A stretch of 64,000 nt of DNA from DSNY01 sp964539745 (GTDB lineage Bacteria; Pseudomonadota; Gammaproteobacteria; Burkholderiales; Burkholderiaceae_F). The position numbers were made by a program, and so were the translations under genes. The DNA is taken from positions 1 to 64,000 of the forward strand of contig CAZIJU010000007.1 of NCBI GenBank assembly GCA_964539745.1, given 5' to 3'. Within the stretch, counting starts at the first letter, position 1. Each line of letters begins with the position of its first letter. This document shows positions 10,250 to 18,722 of the stretch, in pieces. The notes beneath the pieces are model-generated. The model had not been told where the DNA came from, searched no databases, and was given only the letters and a program-made list of their open reading frames with translations.

Positions 10250-11245
10250 ATGAGCCCGCCTGACAACCCCGCGCCGCACGCCGCGGGCGCCACGCCGCGC
10301 CTGCGGCTGCTGCAGTCGGAACTGCCGCCGGTGCAGGCGCTTCGCGCCGAACTCGCGGCGGGGCTCGTCGCGCCGCAGGCGGTGATCCCGCCGAAGTACT
10401 TCTACGACGATCTGGGTTCGCGGCTGTTCGCGGCGATCACGGCGCTGCCGGAGTACACGCCCACGCGCACCGAGGCGCAGATCTTCGCGCGCCACGGTGC
10501 GGACATCGCCCGCGCGGTTGGCACGGCGACGACCTTCATCGACCTGGGTGCAGGCGACTGCGGCAAGGCTGCACGGCTGTTCGGCGCGCTGCGACCGAGC
10601 CAGTATGTCGCCGTCGACATCTCGGTCGATTTCCTGCGAACGGCGCTGCAGTGTCTGCAGCGCGAGCATCCCGACCTCGACATCCTTGGAATCGGCCAGG
10701 ATTTCGCGCGCGGGCTGGCACTGCCGCGCGAAGTCGGCGATCGGCGCCGGCTGTTCTTCTATCCCGGCTCGTCGATCGGCAACTTCGCGCCGGACGAGGC
10801 GATCGTCTTTCTGCACCGGCTGCGTGCGTGCGGCGGCGAAGACGCACAGCTTCTGATCGGCGTGGACCTGATCAAGGACGAAGCCGTGCTCAACGCCGCC
10901 TACGACGATCCGCTCGGCGTCACCGCGGCGTTCAACCGCAACGTGCTGCGCCACGTCAACCGCGTGCTCGGCACGGACTTCGACGTCGCGCAATGGAAGC
11001 ACGTCGCCTTTTACGACGCCGCGCAGACCCGCATCGAGATGCACCTGCAAGCCTCGTGCGACGTGACCGTGCGTTGGCCCGGCGGCGTTCGCCGCTTCGC
11101 GCGCGGAGAACGCATCCACACCGAAAACAGCTACAAGTACCGGCCCGAGACGTTCGCCGAACTGCTGCGCGCCGCCGGATGGAATCCCGCCCACATCTGG
11201 CTCGACGAGCGCGCCTGGTTTGCCCTCGTTCACTGCCGGGGATAA
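10250..11245 (+). CDS. egtD: L-histidine N(alpha)-methyltransferase (EgtD)
   Basis: SAM-dependent enzyme that trimethylates the amino group of histidine to hercynine, the first step of ergothioneine synthesis. The 331-residue protein has the family N-terminus PPKYFYDDLGSRLF...LPEYTPTRTE, the SAM-binding loop DLGAGDCGKAARLF, the FYPGSSIGNFAP segment whose Asn binds the substrate amino group, and the C-terminal HTENSYKY motif carrying the Glu/Ser that contact the imidazole. Length is normal. The partner gene egtB (sulfoxide synthase), often adjacent, is absent from the window, so this copy is orphaned here. Its upstream neighbour is pyrF, its downstream neighbour a cytochrome cluster. Confidence 0.92.
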   Translation: MSPPDNPAPHAAGATPRLRLLQSELPPVQALRAELAAGLVAPQAVIPPKYFYDDLGSRLFAAITALPEYTPTRTEAQIFARHGADIARAVGTATTFIDLGAGDCGKAARLFGALRPSQYVAVDISVDFLRTALQCLQREHPDLDILGIGQDFARGLALPREVGDRRRLFFYPGSSIGNFAPDEAIVFLHRLRACGGEDAQLLIGVDLIKDEAVLNAAYDDPLGVTAAFNRNVLRHVNRVLGTDFDVAQWKHVAFYDAAQTRIEMHLQASCDVTVRWPGGVRRFARGERIHTENSYKYRPETFAELLRAAGWNPAHIWLDERAWFALVHCRG

Positions 11246-11597
11246 CGCTCGCGGCCGCCCGGTCGACGCCGCCGGCGCGCGCGACCGCAGAGCACGTGAA
11301 CCGACCGAAGCGCCGGTGGTGCAACTTCCGGCCGAGGGCGCGGGCGCGCAATCGATGCCGAGGCAAGCCCTGCCGAGTGGCGTCCGGGGCACATATCACC
11401 CGGTTCTTCCAATCTTTCCCCTCGAGCACTGCGCGACCGACCGCATCGTGTTCCACCGCAGGCGTGCCGGTGATTTCGCAGGGTGCGGCTGGCGCGCTCG
11501 CAGCCAACTCCGCCGCGGGGCGTGCATGCCTTAATGCCCGTTTAACGATCGGTTCCTACGCTGCGTCCCGTCACCGACTCGCAGCCGAACCGAACTG
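11246..11597. other. 352-bp intergenic region upstream of the cytochrome cluster
   Basis: No credible gene is seen on either strand; short open frames here have no family-like pattern or ribosome binding site. The only structured signal is a pair of TTAA half-sites near the right end (listed separately). No convincing terminator follows egtD. Confidence 0.6.
11530..11546 (+). promoter_or_regulatory. Candidate PmrA/QseB-type operator (direct repeat of TTAA half-sites)
   Basis: The sequence reads CTTAAT, 5 bp, TTTAAC, so two TTAA half-sites are spaced 11 bp apart in direct orientation. This fits the published PmrA/QseB box form (YTTAA-N5/6-YTTAA). It lies 51 bp before the SHP cytochrome gene, and a QseB-like regulator is encoded at 13381 in the same cluster. 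Direct autoregulation is inference; in GC-rich DNA such an AT-rich pair is conspicuous but a single site can arise by chance. Confidence 0.4.
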
Positions 11598-12026
11598 ATG
11601 ACACCCGATCTGTCGCGACCTGCGGCGCGCGCCGCGCTCGCCGCCGCCTCGCTGATCGCCGCCGCGTGTGCATCGGCGCAAACGCCGTCGGCGTACCTGC
11701 GCGCGCTGGAAGCGCAGATGCGCAGCACGTCGCCCGATTTCGCCGGCTTCTCGGCACGGCGCGGCGCGGCGCTGTTCAAGACCACGCACGGCGCCGAGTG
11801 GAGTTGCGCGAGCTGCCACACCGACAACCCGGTCGTCTCCGGCAAGCACGCGAAGACCGGCAAGTCGATCGCGCCGCTCGCTCCCGCCGCCAACGCCGAG
11901 CGCTTCACCGATCCCGCAAAGATCGAGAAGTGGTTCAAGCGCAACTGCAACGACGTTCTCGGCCGCGCCTGTACGCCGCTCGAAAAGGGCGACGTCCTGA
12001 CCTGGTTGATGTCGCTGAAGGGATAG
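11598..12026 (+). CDS. SHP-type monoheme cytochrome c (DUF1924)
   Basis: A 142-residue periplasmic cytochrome. An N-terminal signal peptide (hydrophobic Ala-rich stretch ending about ASAQ) precedes one heme-c site, CASCH at about residues 74-78. The spacing and later motifs (IEKWFKRNCNDVLGR...GDVLTWLMSLKG) match the DUF1924 / sphaeroides heme protein family, whose heme iron can be ligated by Asn and binds O2 transiently. The partners are the diheme cytochrome 8 bp downstream and a b561-type membrane cytochrome, the known shp-dhc-cytb set. It would be the terminal electron acceptor of that chain; the physiological substrate is unsettled for the family. Confidence 0.85.
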   Translation: MTPDLSRPAARAALAAASLIAAACASAQTPSAYLRALEAQMRSTSPDFAGFSARRGAALFKTTHGAEWSCASCHTDNPVVSGKHAKTGKSIAPLAPAANAERFTDPAKIEKWFKRNCNDVLGRACTPLEKGDVLTWLMSLKG

Positions 12027-12034
12027 ACGGAGCC

Positions 12035-12520
12035 ATGACCCAAGCCGATCCGAAGCGCCACGCGCATGCTGCGTTTGCGCCATGGGCGCTGCTGCTGGCA
12101 CTGCTGTCGCCCGCCGTCGCACATGCAGACGATCGCCGCGCGGCGCCGCTCGACGCCGTGTACGCCGCAGAGTGCGGCAGCTGTCATCTCGCGTATCCGC
12201 CGCGCCTGCTGTCGGCCGCCTCGTGGGCGCGTCTGATGAAGGCACTCGATCGCCACTTCGGAACCGATGCCAGCGTCGATCCGGATGCTTTCACGCGCAT
12301 CGACCGCTACCTGCGCGACCACGTCGGGCCGGAGCGCAAGTTCGGCACGACGGCATTGCGGATCAGCGAAACCGCCTGGTTTGCGAAAAAGCACGGCGAA
12401 GTGCCGACGGCAGTCTGGAAGCATCCGGCGGTGCGCAGCACGGCCAATTGCGCTGCCTGTCACCGGGCTGCCGAACAGGGCGATTACGGCGAACGAAATA
12501 TTCGCCTGCCGCGCCCGTAG
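12035..12520 (+). CDS. Diheme cytochrome c (DHC)
   Basis: A 161-residue periplasmic electron carrier. The start at 12035 leaves 8 bp after the SHP stop and gives a signal peptide (ALLLALLSPAVAHAD). Two heme-c motifs are visible: CGSCH near residue 47 and CAACH near residue 142, one at each end as in the DHC family (DUF3365-unrelated). The segment between (LLSAASWARLMKALDRHFGTDA...FGTTALRISETAWFAKKHGE) matches DHC proteins that donate electrons to SHP. Translational coupling with the gene upstream is likely from the tight spacing. Confidence 0.86.
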   Translation: MTQADPKRHAHAAFAPWALLLALLSPAVAHADDRRAAPLDAVYAAECGSCHLAYPPRLLSAASWARLMKALDRHFGTDASVDPDAFTRIDRYLRDHVGPERKFGTTALRISETAWFAKKHGEVPTAVWKHPAVRSTANCAACHRAAEQGDYGERNIRLPRP

Positions 12521-12658
12521 AAGCCGCACCGGCAGCGAGCGCGAACGGCTACCGGGTTCGAGCGAGCGGGACCCTACCCTCGCCCGTTCGCGGGGCGGAA
12601 AGCGAGGCAGCCGGCGCGCGCCGCTGCGGCACAGGATCTAAGGTCTCGAAGGAGAACC

Positions 12659-13372
12659 ATGAGCAAGTCCAAAATTCTCGTCTGGGATCTGCCGACGCGC
12701 GCGTTTCACTGGCTGCTCGCGCTGTCGTTCGCGGGCGCCTGGCTCACCGGGGAATCGGAGCGCTGGCGCGACGTGCACCTGCTGCTCGGATACACGGTGC
12801 TCGGTCTGATCGCCTTCCGGCTGCTGTGGGGGCTCGCCGGTACGCGCTACACGCGCTTTGCGTCGTTCGCGCTTGCGCCGCGCAAGCTGCTCGACTACCT
12901 GCGGTCGCTCGCGGCGTTCAGGCCGCAACACTACGTCGGCCACAACCCGGCCGGGAGCTGGGCGATCCTCGCGCTGATCGCGCTGCTGGCGGCCACAGCG
13001 GCGACCGGATGGGCAGCGTATGCGGAGATCGGGCCGGAGTGGCTCGAAGGACTGCACGAAGGTACGGCGAAGGTCTCGCTCGCGCTGGTATTGCTGCACG
13101 TCACGGCAGTCGTCGCGAGCAGCCTGCTGCACCGTGAGAACCTGGTCGCCGCGATGGTGAGCGGCTACAAGCGCGGTCCGGGGGAGGCGGCGGCCGGCAC
13201 GCGCTGGCCCGTCGCGCTGCTGCTGGTCGGCGCCGTGGGTGCGTTCTGGGCCGGCATGATTCCGGCGCCGGGTTTGCCCCCGGGCACCGCGCTGACCTCG
13301 CTCGTCGTCAAGGGCAAACCGGTGCTGGCCGACCGCCAGCGCCAGCGGCACGCCGAACACGACGACGACTAA
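12659..13372 (+). CDS. Cytochrome b561-family membrane protein
   Basis: A 237-residue inner-membrane di-heme b protein with four predicted helices. It starts MSKSKILVWDLPTRAFHWLLALSF, the typical first helix with heme-ligand His in FHW, and has further histidines in VHLLLGY, LHEGT and LLHVTAV. A strong ribosome site (AAGGAGAACC) precedes the ATG. The family takes electrons from the quinol pool and here would pass them to the periplasmic DHC and SHP cytochromes just upstream. The long C-terminal tail ends in an acidic/His stretch (HAEHDDD). A two-component pair follows 8 bp after the stop. Confidence 0.86.
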   Translation: MSKSKILVWDLPTRAFHWLLALSFAGAWLTGESERWRDVHLLLGYTVLGLIAFRLLWGLAGTRYTRFASFALAPRKLLDYLRSLAAFRPQHYVGHNPAGSWAILALIALLAATAATGWAAYAEIGPEWLEGLHEGTAKVSLALVLLHVTAVVASSLLHRENLVAAMVSGYKRGPGEAAAGTRWPVALLLVGAVGAFWAGMIPAPGLPPGTALTSLVVKGKPVLADRQRQRHAEHDDD

Positions 13373-13380
13373 CTTCACCG

Positions 13381-14064
13381 ATGCGACTGCTACTCGTCGA
13401 AGACGACGCGATGCTGGGCACGGCGCTGAAAGCCGGGCTGCGGCAGGACGGCCACGCGGTGGACTGGGTGCGCAGCGCCGGCGAGGCGCAGGCCGCGTGG
13501 CTCGTTGCGCCGGAGCACGCGTCGACCTACGACGCGGTCGTGCTCGACCTCGGCCTGCCCGATGGCTCGGGCGTCGAACTGGTCAAGTCCGCTCGCGCGC
13601 GCGGGGTTGCCACACCGATCCTGATCGCCACCGCGCGCGACCGCATCGCCGACCGCGTTGCCGGGCTCGATGCCGGTGCCGACGACTACATGGTCAAGCC
13701 CATCGATCTGGACGAGCTGGCCGCGCGATTGCGTGCGCTCGAAAGGCGCGTTGCCGGACGGGCTGCGCCGACGATCGAACTCGGCCGCATCGCGATCGAT
13801 CCGGCCGCGCGTCGCGTCACGCGCAATGGCGTGCCGATCGAGCTGACCGCGCGCGAATTCGCGCTGCTGATGGCGCTTGCGCGCCGACCCGGCGCGGTGC
13901 TGACGCGCGCGCAACTGATCGAGGCCGTCTACGGCTGGAACGAGGGGATCGAAAGCAACGCGCTCGACGTCCACGTGCATCACCTGCGACGCAAACTCGG
14001 CGCCGCCCTGATCGAGACCTGCCGCGGGCTCGGCTACCGGCTCGTGCCCCCGAAGTCCCATTGA
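13381..14064 (+). CDS. OmpR-family response regulator, QseB/PmrA-like
   Basis: A 227-residue DNA-binding regulator. The receiver domain has the acidic pocket VEDD, phospho-acceptor Asp in VVLDLGLPDGSG (about residue 58), T/A switch residue in IATARD and Lys in MVKPIDL. The C-terminal winged helix contains GWNEGIESNALDVHVHHLRRKLG, the QseB/PmrA/TctD subgroup signature in the recognition region. It starts 8 bp after cytochrome b561 and is followed by its kinase gene. The TTAA-repeat box at 11530 is a candidate target, implying autoregulation of the redox cluster. Confidence 0.9.
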   Translation: MRLLLVEDDAMLGTALKAGLRQDGHAVDWVRSAGEAQAAWLVAPEHASTYDAVVLDLGLPDGSGVELVKSARARGVATPILIATARDRIADRVAGLDAGADDYMVKPIDLDELAARLRALERRVAGRAAPTIELGRIAIDPAARRVTRNGVPIELTAREFALLMALARRPGAVLTRAQLIEAVYGWNEGIESNALDVHVHHLRRKLGAALIETCRGLGYRLVPPKSH

Positions 14065-14195
14065 GCGTGCGGTCAGTGTCCGACAGCGCGAACGCTCGAT
14101 GGCCCGCTTTCCCGCCGCTGTCCAGCAAGCGGGTGGGATGGTTTCGCTGCGGCAGATGGTTCGCCGACCATTTGCCGAAAGCTCGGTAGGCACCG

Positions 14196-15604
14196 ATGCG
14201 CAGCACGCGCTGGTCGCTGCGCGGGCGTTTGGTCGCGCTGCTGGCCGCGGCGACCGTGGCGAGCTGGGCCGCGGGCGGCCTCTGGTTGTTCCGCAGCGCG
14301 TTGGCCGAGTCCGGACGGCTGTTCGACATGGCGCTGGCGGAGACGGCGCACGCGGTGCTGGAGGTCGTGGCGCACGAGTGGCTCGACGAGCGCGAGGAGG
14401 TCGAGCTGGAGTCGATCGACCACGCGTTTGCCGGAACGCTGTACTACCAGGTCCGCGACGGCCATGGCGCGATCGTTTACCGGTCGCCGGGCGCACCGCT
14501 CGAGCCGCTCGAGTCCGTCGCCGCGTCGGGCTTTTCAGACCGGCGTGTGGGCGGTGTCGACTACCGTGTCTACTCGCTGCAGGCGCCGCCCGACCGCGGG
14601 CTGATCCATGTCGCGCAACCTTATCGGGAGCGACTCGCGGCAGCGCGCGCCGCGGCGGTCCGGCTGCTCGCGCCGGCGCTGGTGTTCGCGCTGCTGCTCG
14701 CCGGCATCGCCTGGTGGATCGTGCGCAGGGTCACCGCCCCGCTCGTCGCGTTTTCGCGCGCGATCGACGCGCGCGCCCCGGGCGACGCGACACCGGTGCA
14801 CATCGACGCGCTGCCCGACGAACTGGCGCCGGTCGGACAGGCCGTCAACCGTCTGCTCGAGCGCGTCGAGGCCGCGCTGCTGCACGAGCGCACATTGACC
14901 GCCGACGCCGCACACGAGCTGCGCACGCCGCTGGCGGCGCTGCGCGCACAGGCGCAGATCGCGCTGCGATCGCGCGACGACGCCGAGCGCAGCGCGGCGC
15001 TGCGTGAGCTCATCGGCGGCGGGGGCCCCGCCCCCCGCGCGGGCGAGAGCGGGGGGTGGCGGGGCCGGCGGGGTTGGCGCCGCCCGGGCGAGTGAGGGGT
15101 GGAGGNNNNNNNNNNCTGACGCTGGCACGGCTGGATGCGCAGCGCCAGGACATGTGCCGTCTGCAGGATGTGGCGTTGGCACCGCTCGCGCGCCTGGTGG
15201 CGGCGGAATTCGACGCGCGCCGCAACGGCACCGGGGGTGCGCGCGACATCGCGCTCGAGGTCGACGTCCCCCCGCTCACGGTGCGCGGCGATGCCGACGC
15301 GCTCGCCATTTTGCTTCGCAATCTCATCGACAACGCGCTGCGCCACGCCGAGGGCGCCGTGCGCGTCGAGGCGCAAGCCACCGCCGACGGCGTGCGGCTG
15401 GCAGTACTCGACGACGGCCCCGGCATGACGGACGAGCAGCGCAGCCGCGCTTTCGACCGCTTCTATCGCGCCGCAGAAGGCGGCGGCGCCGGGTTGGGCC
15501 TGGCGCTGGTCAAGCGCATCGCCGAATTGCACCGGGCCCGCGTGACGCTCGGCGCCGGGATCGCAGGACGCGGCCTGGGCGTCGAGGTCATCTTCCCGCG
15601 GTGA
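14196..15604 (+). CDS. QseC-like sensor histidine kinase, interrupted by an assembly gap
   Basis: Partner kinase of the preceding regulator. The N-terminus has a membrane helix, a periplasmic 2CSK_N-type sensor (about residues 40-150), a second helix (LLAPALVFALLLAG), a HAMP-like linker and the HisKA box AHELRTPLAAL. The catalytic half is downstream: N-box LLRNLIDNALRHAEGAV, G1 DDGPGM, G2 GAGLGLALV. The two halves are in different frames because bases 15106-15115 are Ns; 15019-15105 just before is GC-extreme, hairpin-prone and has a stop at 15093. QseC-type proteins need only about 10 residues here, so the gene is probably intact in the organism and broken only in the assembly. Confidence 0.85.
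15019..15115. other. Scaffold gap (10 Ns) with low-quality GC-rich edge
   Basis: Ten Ns at 15106-15115 mark a gap of unstated true length. The 87 bases before them are almost only G and C, contain near-complementary runs (GGGGCCCCGCCCCCC against GGGGGGTGGCGGGGCC) and do not continue the kinase reading frame, whose homology resumes at LTLARLDAQ right after the gap. They are probably misassembled contig-end sequence. Confidence 0.8.
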
Positions 15605-15632
15605 ACGCAACGGCCGCCAGCGCCGCGTCGGA

Positions 15633-16949
15633 TCAGGCCTCGCGTGCCGGCTCGGCTGGCGCAGCCGGCACACGCGTGGCGAGCACCTTGTCGATGCGGC
15701 GGCCGTCCATGTCGACGATCTCGAAGCGCCACCCCGCCCACTCGACGGCGTCGCCGGTATGTGGCACGCGCCCGAGCAGCAGCATCACCATGCCCGACAG
15801 CGTGTTGTAGCGGCCGAGTTCCTCCTCCGGAACTTGCGTGAAGCCGAGCCGGTCCTTCAGCTCCGGGATCGGGATCAGACCGTCGAGCAGCCACGAGCCG
15901 TCCTGGCGCTGAATCGCCCACGCGTCTTCCACACGCGGGGTCTTGAACTCGCCGGCGATCGCCTCGAACAGATCCTGCAGCGTGACCATGCCCTGGATCT
16001 CGCCGTACTCGTCGACCACCAACGCCATATGCGCGGTCGACGAGCGGAAGTTCTCCAGCAGCTCCATGCCGGTCAGCGACTCGGGGACGTACACCGCCGG
16101 CTCGAGCGACTTGGCGAAATCGGGGCGCCCGTCGCGGATGGTCTGGATCAGCAACTGGCGCGCGGTGGTAATCCCGAGCACCTCGCCGAGTCCGCCGCGG
16201 CAGACCGGGAAGCGCGAGTGATCGGTTTCGAGCACCTTCTTCAGGTTCTCCTCGAAAGGCTCGTCGAGGTCCAGGTACACGATGTCGGACCGCGGCGTCA
16301 TCAGCGACGCGATCTGGCGGTCGTCGAGGCGGAAGACGTTGCGCACCATCGTGCGCTCCTGCTCGTCGATGACGCCCGACTCGGAGCCTTCCTGGATCAA
16401 CGCGTGGATCTCCTCCTCGGTCACCGCCGATGCGCCGCGGCCCTTGACGCCGAGCAGCCGCAACAGCAGGTCGGTCGAACCCGACAGCAACCGCACGAAA
16501 GGCTTGGCGATCGCCGCCAGCCACGTGATCGGCCGCGCGACCCGGCGGGCGATCGTCTCCGCGGCGATCTGTCCGACGCGCTTGGGCACCAGTTCGCCGA
16601 GCACGATCGAGCAGTAGGTGACGATGATCACGACGAACCCGGTCGCCGCGTAGCGCGCCAGCGCATCGTCGGCGCCGAGCGTGACGAGCCAGCGGGCGAG
16701 CGGCTGGGCGAACGCCGCCTCGCCGACGATGCCGCTCAAGATGCCGATCGACGTGATCCCCACCTGGATCGTCGACAGGAAGCGCGTCGGCTCCTCGTTC
16801 AGCGCCATCGCCGCCGCCGCGCCGCGGTCGCCCTGGTCGACCAGCAACTGCAGCCGCGCCTTGCGCGCGGTCACCAGCGCGATCTCCGACATCGCGAAGA
16901 CACCGTTCAGCAAAATGAGAACCAGCAGCAGCAGTAGTTCCGAGGGCAT
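15633..16949 (-). CDS. HlyC/CorC (CNNM) family membrane protein with CBS pair
   Basis: A 438-residue protein of the hemolysin C / CorC family. The start MPSELLLLLVLILLNGVFAMSEIALVTARKARL is the classical DUF21 (CNNM) opening with the SEIAL motif; three to four membrane helices fill residues 1-190. Two CBS domains follow (about 210-330: MTPRSDIVYLDLD...VVDEYGEIQGMVTLQDLFEAI), then a CorC_HlyC C-terminal domain. Members are linked to Mg2+/Co2+ efflux or homeostasis; the true substrate cannot be read. It is convergent with the kinase gene, with only 28 bp between stops. Confidence 0.9.
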   Translation of the reverse strand: MPSELLLLLVLILLNGVFAMSEIALVTARKARLQLLVDQGDRGAAAAMALNEEPTRFLSTIQVGITSIGILSGIVGEAAFAQPLARWLVTLGADDALARYAATGFVVIIVTYCSIVLGELVPKRVGQIAAETIARRVARPITWLAAIAKPFVRLLSGSTDLLLRLLGVKGRGASAVTEEEIHALIQEGSESGVIDEQERTMVRNVFRLDDRQIASLMTPRSDIVYLDLDEPFEENLKKVLETDHSRFPVCRGGLGEVLGITTARQLLIQTIRDGRPDFAKSLEPAVYVPESLTGMELLENFRSSTAHMALVVDEYGEIQGMVTLQDLFEAIAGEFKTPRVEDAWAIQRQDGSWLLDGLIPIPELKDRLGFTQVPEEELGRYNTLSGMVMLLLGRVPHTGDAVEWAGWRFEIVDMDGRRIDKVLATRVPAAPAEPAREA

Positions 16950-17188
16950 GAGCGCTCCGCGCAGGTCGATCCGGTGGGATCCACGAGCGAAGTCTAAGGG
17001 CCTCGCGCCGTAGGGGGATTTCCGCGTTCGCCGACGGACCGAAGCCGGTCCGCGCCGCGAACGCCGGCCTCTTCCCCGCGGAGGCGAGCGCCCACCCCCC
17101 TCGTGAAGCGGCAGTGCGCGGGAGGATTTCCTGGCGGTCGAATCGGGCGGGGATCGCGCCCCGATCCGCGGCCGACACGCCTGAGGCG

Positions 17189-17601
17189 TCAGCGAAACGC
17201 CAGCGGATCGAATTCGACGCCGACGCGCGGGCGCGTCTGCGGCAGCAAGCCGGCGACGTGCTCCGGAACGAGGCTCGCCGCGGCCATTCCGAGCACGATT
17301 TTCAGATGCGACGGACGCAGCGGCTTGCGCAACGCGATCGGGGCGGCATCGCGTCGCCGTACAGGCGCGTGGCCTCCGCCGCCGCGTCGGCCGCCAGCAG
17401 CAGGATCGCGGCATCGTCGGCGTCGCGCCGGCGCAGCCCGCGCGCGAGCAGCAGCGCATGCACCGGCGCCTCGCCGACGACGACCCACGGCAGCGCGTCG
17501 CAGGCCATCGACGCGACCAGCGCACACACGAAACGCGCGTCGTCGTCGCCGAAGAAGGCAAGGCCGAGGCGCAGCGGCGGCTCGATCGACAGCGGTCTCA
17601 T
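17189..17601 (-). pseudogene. Unrecognised small protein gene with a one-base frameshift
   Basis: I do not recognise this family. On the minus strand an open frame starting MRPLSIEPPLRLGLAFFGDDDARF reads with plausible composition to about 17347, then turns into Arg/Cys-rich nonsense; the neighbouring frame takes over with PIALRKPLRPSHLKIVLGMAA and runs to a stop at 17189. Joined, they give about 137 residues. The break is at a short C-rich run (17338-17346), so a missing base by sequencing error or a true mutation are both possible. It lies between the CorC gene and the dehalogenase in the same direction. GTG at 17619 is an alternative start. Confidence 0.5.
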
Positions 17602-17723
17602 CGGGGCGCGCTTGGACACGGCCGCAATCGTCGCACGCGACCCCGCGCGCAGCGTCCCAAGAATTGGCGACTGCGCGCGCGGCGATCGACCTGGATCAAA
17701 CGTGACTTGCGCGCTCGCGGCTT

Positions 17724-18617
17724 TCAGCGCTCGCCCGCGAAGAAGCTCAGTATTTCTTCGACGAGCAGTTCCGGGGCTTGCTCGGCGATGTAGTGTCCGG
17801 TCGGCATCGCACGGCCGGTGACCGGCCACCGCGCTTTCGCCTGCCAGTCTGCGATTGGCGTGAACAGCCTGTGCACGACGCCGCGCTCGCCCCACAGCAC
17901 GCGCAGCGGGCATTCGATGCGCGCCTGCTCGTCGGCGCGATCGTGCTCGAGGTCGATCGACGCGGCCGCGCGATAGTCCTCGCACATCGCGTGGATCGCG
18001 GCCGGGTCGGCGAAGCAGCGCTCGTATTCGGCCAGTGCGCGCGGATCGAAGATCTCCAGTCCGTGCACGCCCCAGCCGCCCAGGCTGCGGCGCAGATAGA
18101 AGACCGGATCGGCGCCGATCAGTCGCTCGGGCAGCGGCGCCGGCTGGATCAGGAAGAACCAGTGGTAGTAGGCGCGCGCCAACTCCATCGTCGTGCGCTC
18201 GTACATCGTCCGCGTCGGCGAGATGTCGAGCAGCATCAGCCGCTCGACCGCCTGCGGATGGTCGAGCGCCATCCGGTGCGCCACGCGGCCGCCGCGGTCG
18301 TGCCCGCACACCGCGAAGCGCGCGAAGCCGAGGCCGGCCATCAGCTCGACCTGGTCGCGCGCCATCGCGCGTTTGCTGTAGGTCGCATGGTCGGCATCGC
18401 CCGGCGGCTTGTCGGAATCGCCGTAGCCGCGCAGGTCGGGCATCACCAACGTGAAGTGGCGGGCCAGTTGCGGCGCCACCCGATGCCACAGCGCATGCGT
18501 CTGCGGAAAGCCGTGCAGCAGGAGCAGCGGCGGGCCGCTTCCGCCGGTGCGGAAGCGGATGCGCACGCCGTTGACCTCGCGCGTGTCGGCTTCGAATCCG
18601 GGGAACAGGTCGTTCAT
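17724..18617 (-). CDS. Haloacetate (fluoroacetate) dehalogenase, alpha/beta hydrolase
   Basis: A 297-residue alpha/beta hydrolase predicted to hydrolyse fluoroacetate or other short 2-haloacids to glycolate. Key residues of the structurally known Rhodopseudomonas fluoroacetate dehalogenase are all present at nearly constant offset: nucleophile D107 with R108 and R111 (GHDRGGR) for carboxylate binding, acid D131, base H275 (TGHY), and the halide pocket H152, W153 (YYHWFF) and Y215 (CEDYR), plus W182. The oxyanion HGFPQT and YGDSDKP segments fit. Epoxide hydrolases share the fold but have a Tyr pair instead of the H/W/Y halide pocket. It lies upstream of the frameshifted gene in the same direction. 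Confidence 0.88.
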   Translation of the reverse strand: MNDLFPGFEADTREVNGVRIRFRTGGSGPPLLLLHGFPQTHALWHRVAPQLARHFTLVMPDLRGYGDSDKPPGDADHATYSKRAMARDQVELMAGLGFARFAVCGHDRGGRVAHRMALDHPQAVERLMLLDISPTRTMYERTTMELARAYYHWFFLIQPAPLPERLIGADPVFYLRRSLGGWGVHGLEIFDPRALAEYERCFADPAAIHAMCEDYRAAASIDLEHDRADEQARIECPLRVLWGERGVVHRLFTPIADWQAKARWPVTGRAMPTGHYIAEQAPELLVEEILSFFAGER

Positions 18618-18632
18618 CGGGACTCAAGGGCC

Positions 18633-18688
18633 TTGTTCACCGCAGAGGCACAGAGGAGGGCTTTTCTCTGTGCCTCTGCGGTGAACAA
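18633..18688. repeat. Perfect 23-bp-arm palindrome of the ACCGCAGAGGCACAGAG family
   Basis: Bases 18633-18655 are exactly complementary to 18666-18688, with a 10-bp loop. The arm contains CACCGCAGAGGCACAGAG. It sits just upstream of the dehalogenase start and downstream of the pncC stop; transcripts in either direction could form a stable hairpin, though without a U-run. Related palindromes occur at 23111, 23195 and, decayed, at 24415. Confidence 0.85.
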
Positions 18689-18722
18689 AGAAGCACCCGC
18701 AAGGCAACCCGCCCCGCCGGCG

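Noticed and set aside
17103..17821. Plus-strand open frames of 200-235 codons beside the CorC-like gene
   Set aside because: Antisense to the frameshifted gene and dehalogenase, with Arg/Ser-rich composition and no family pattern.
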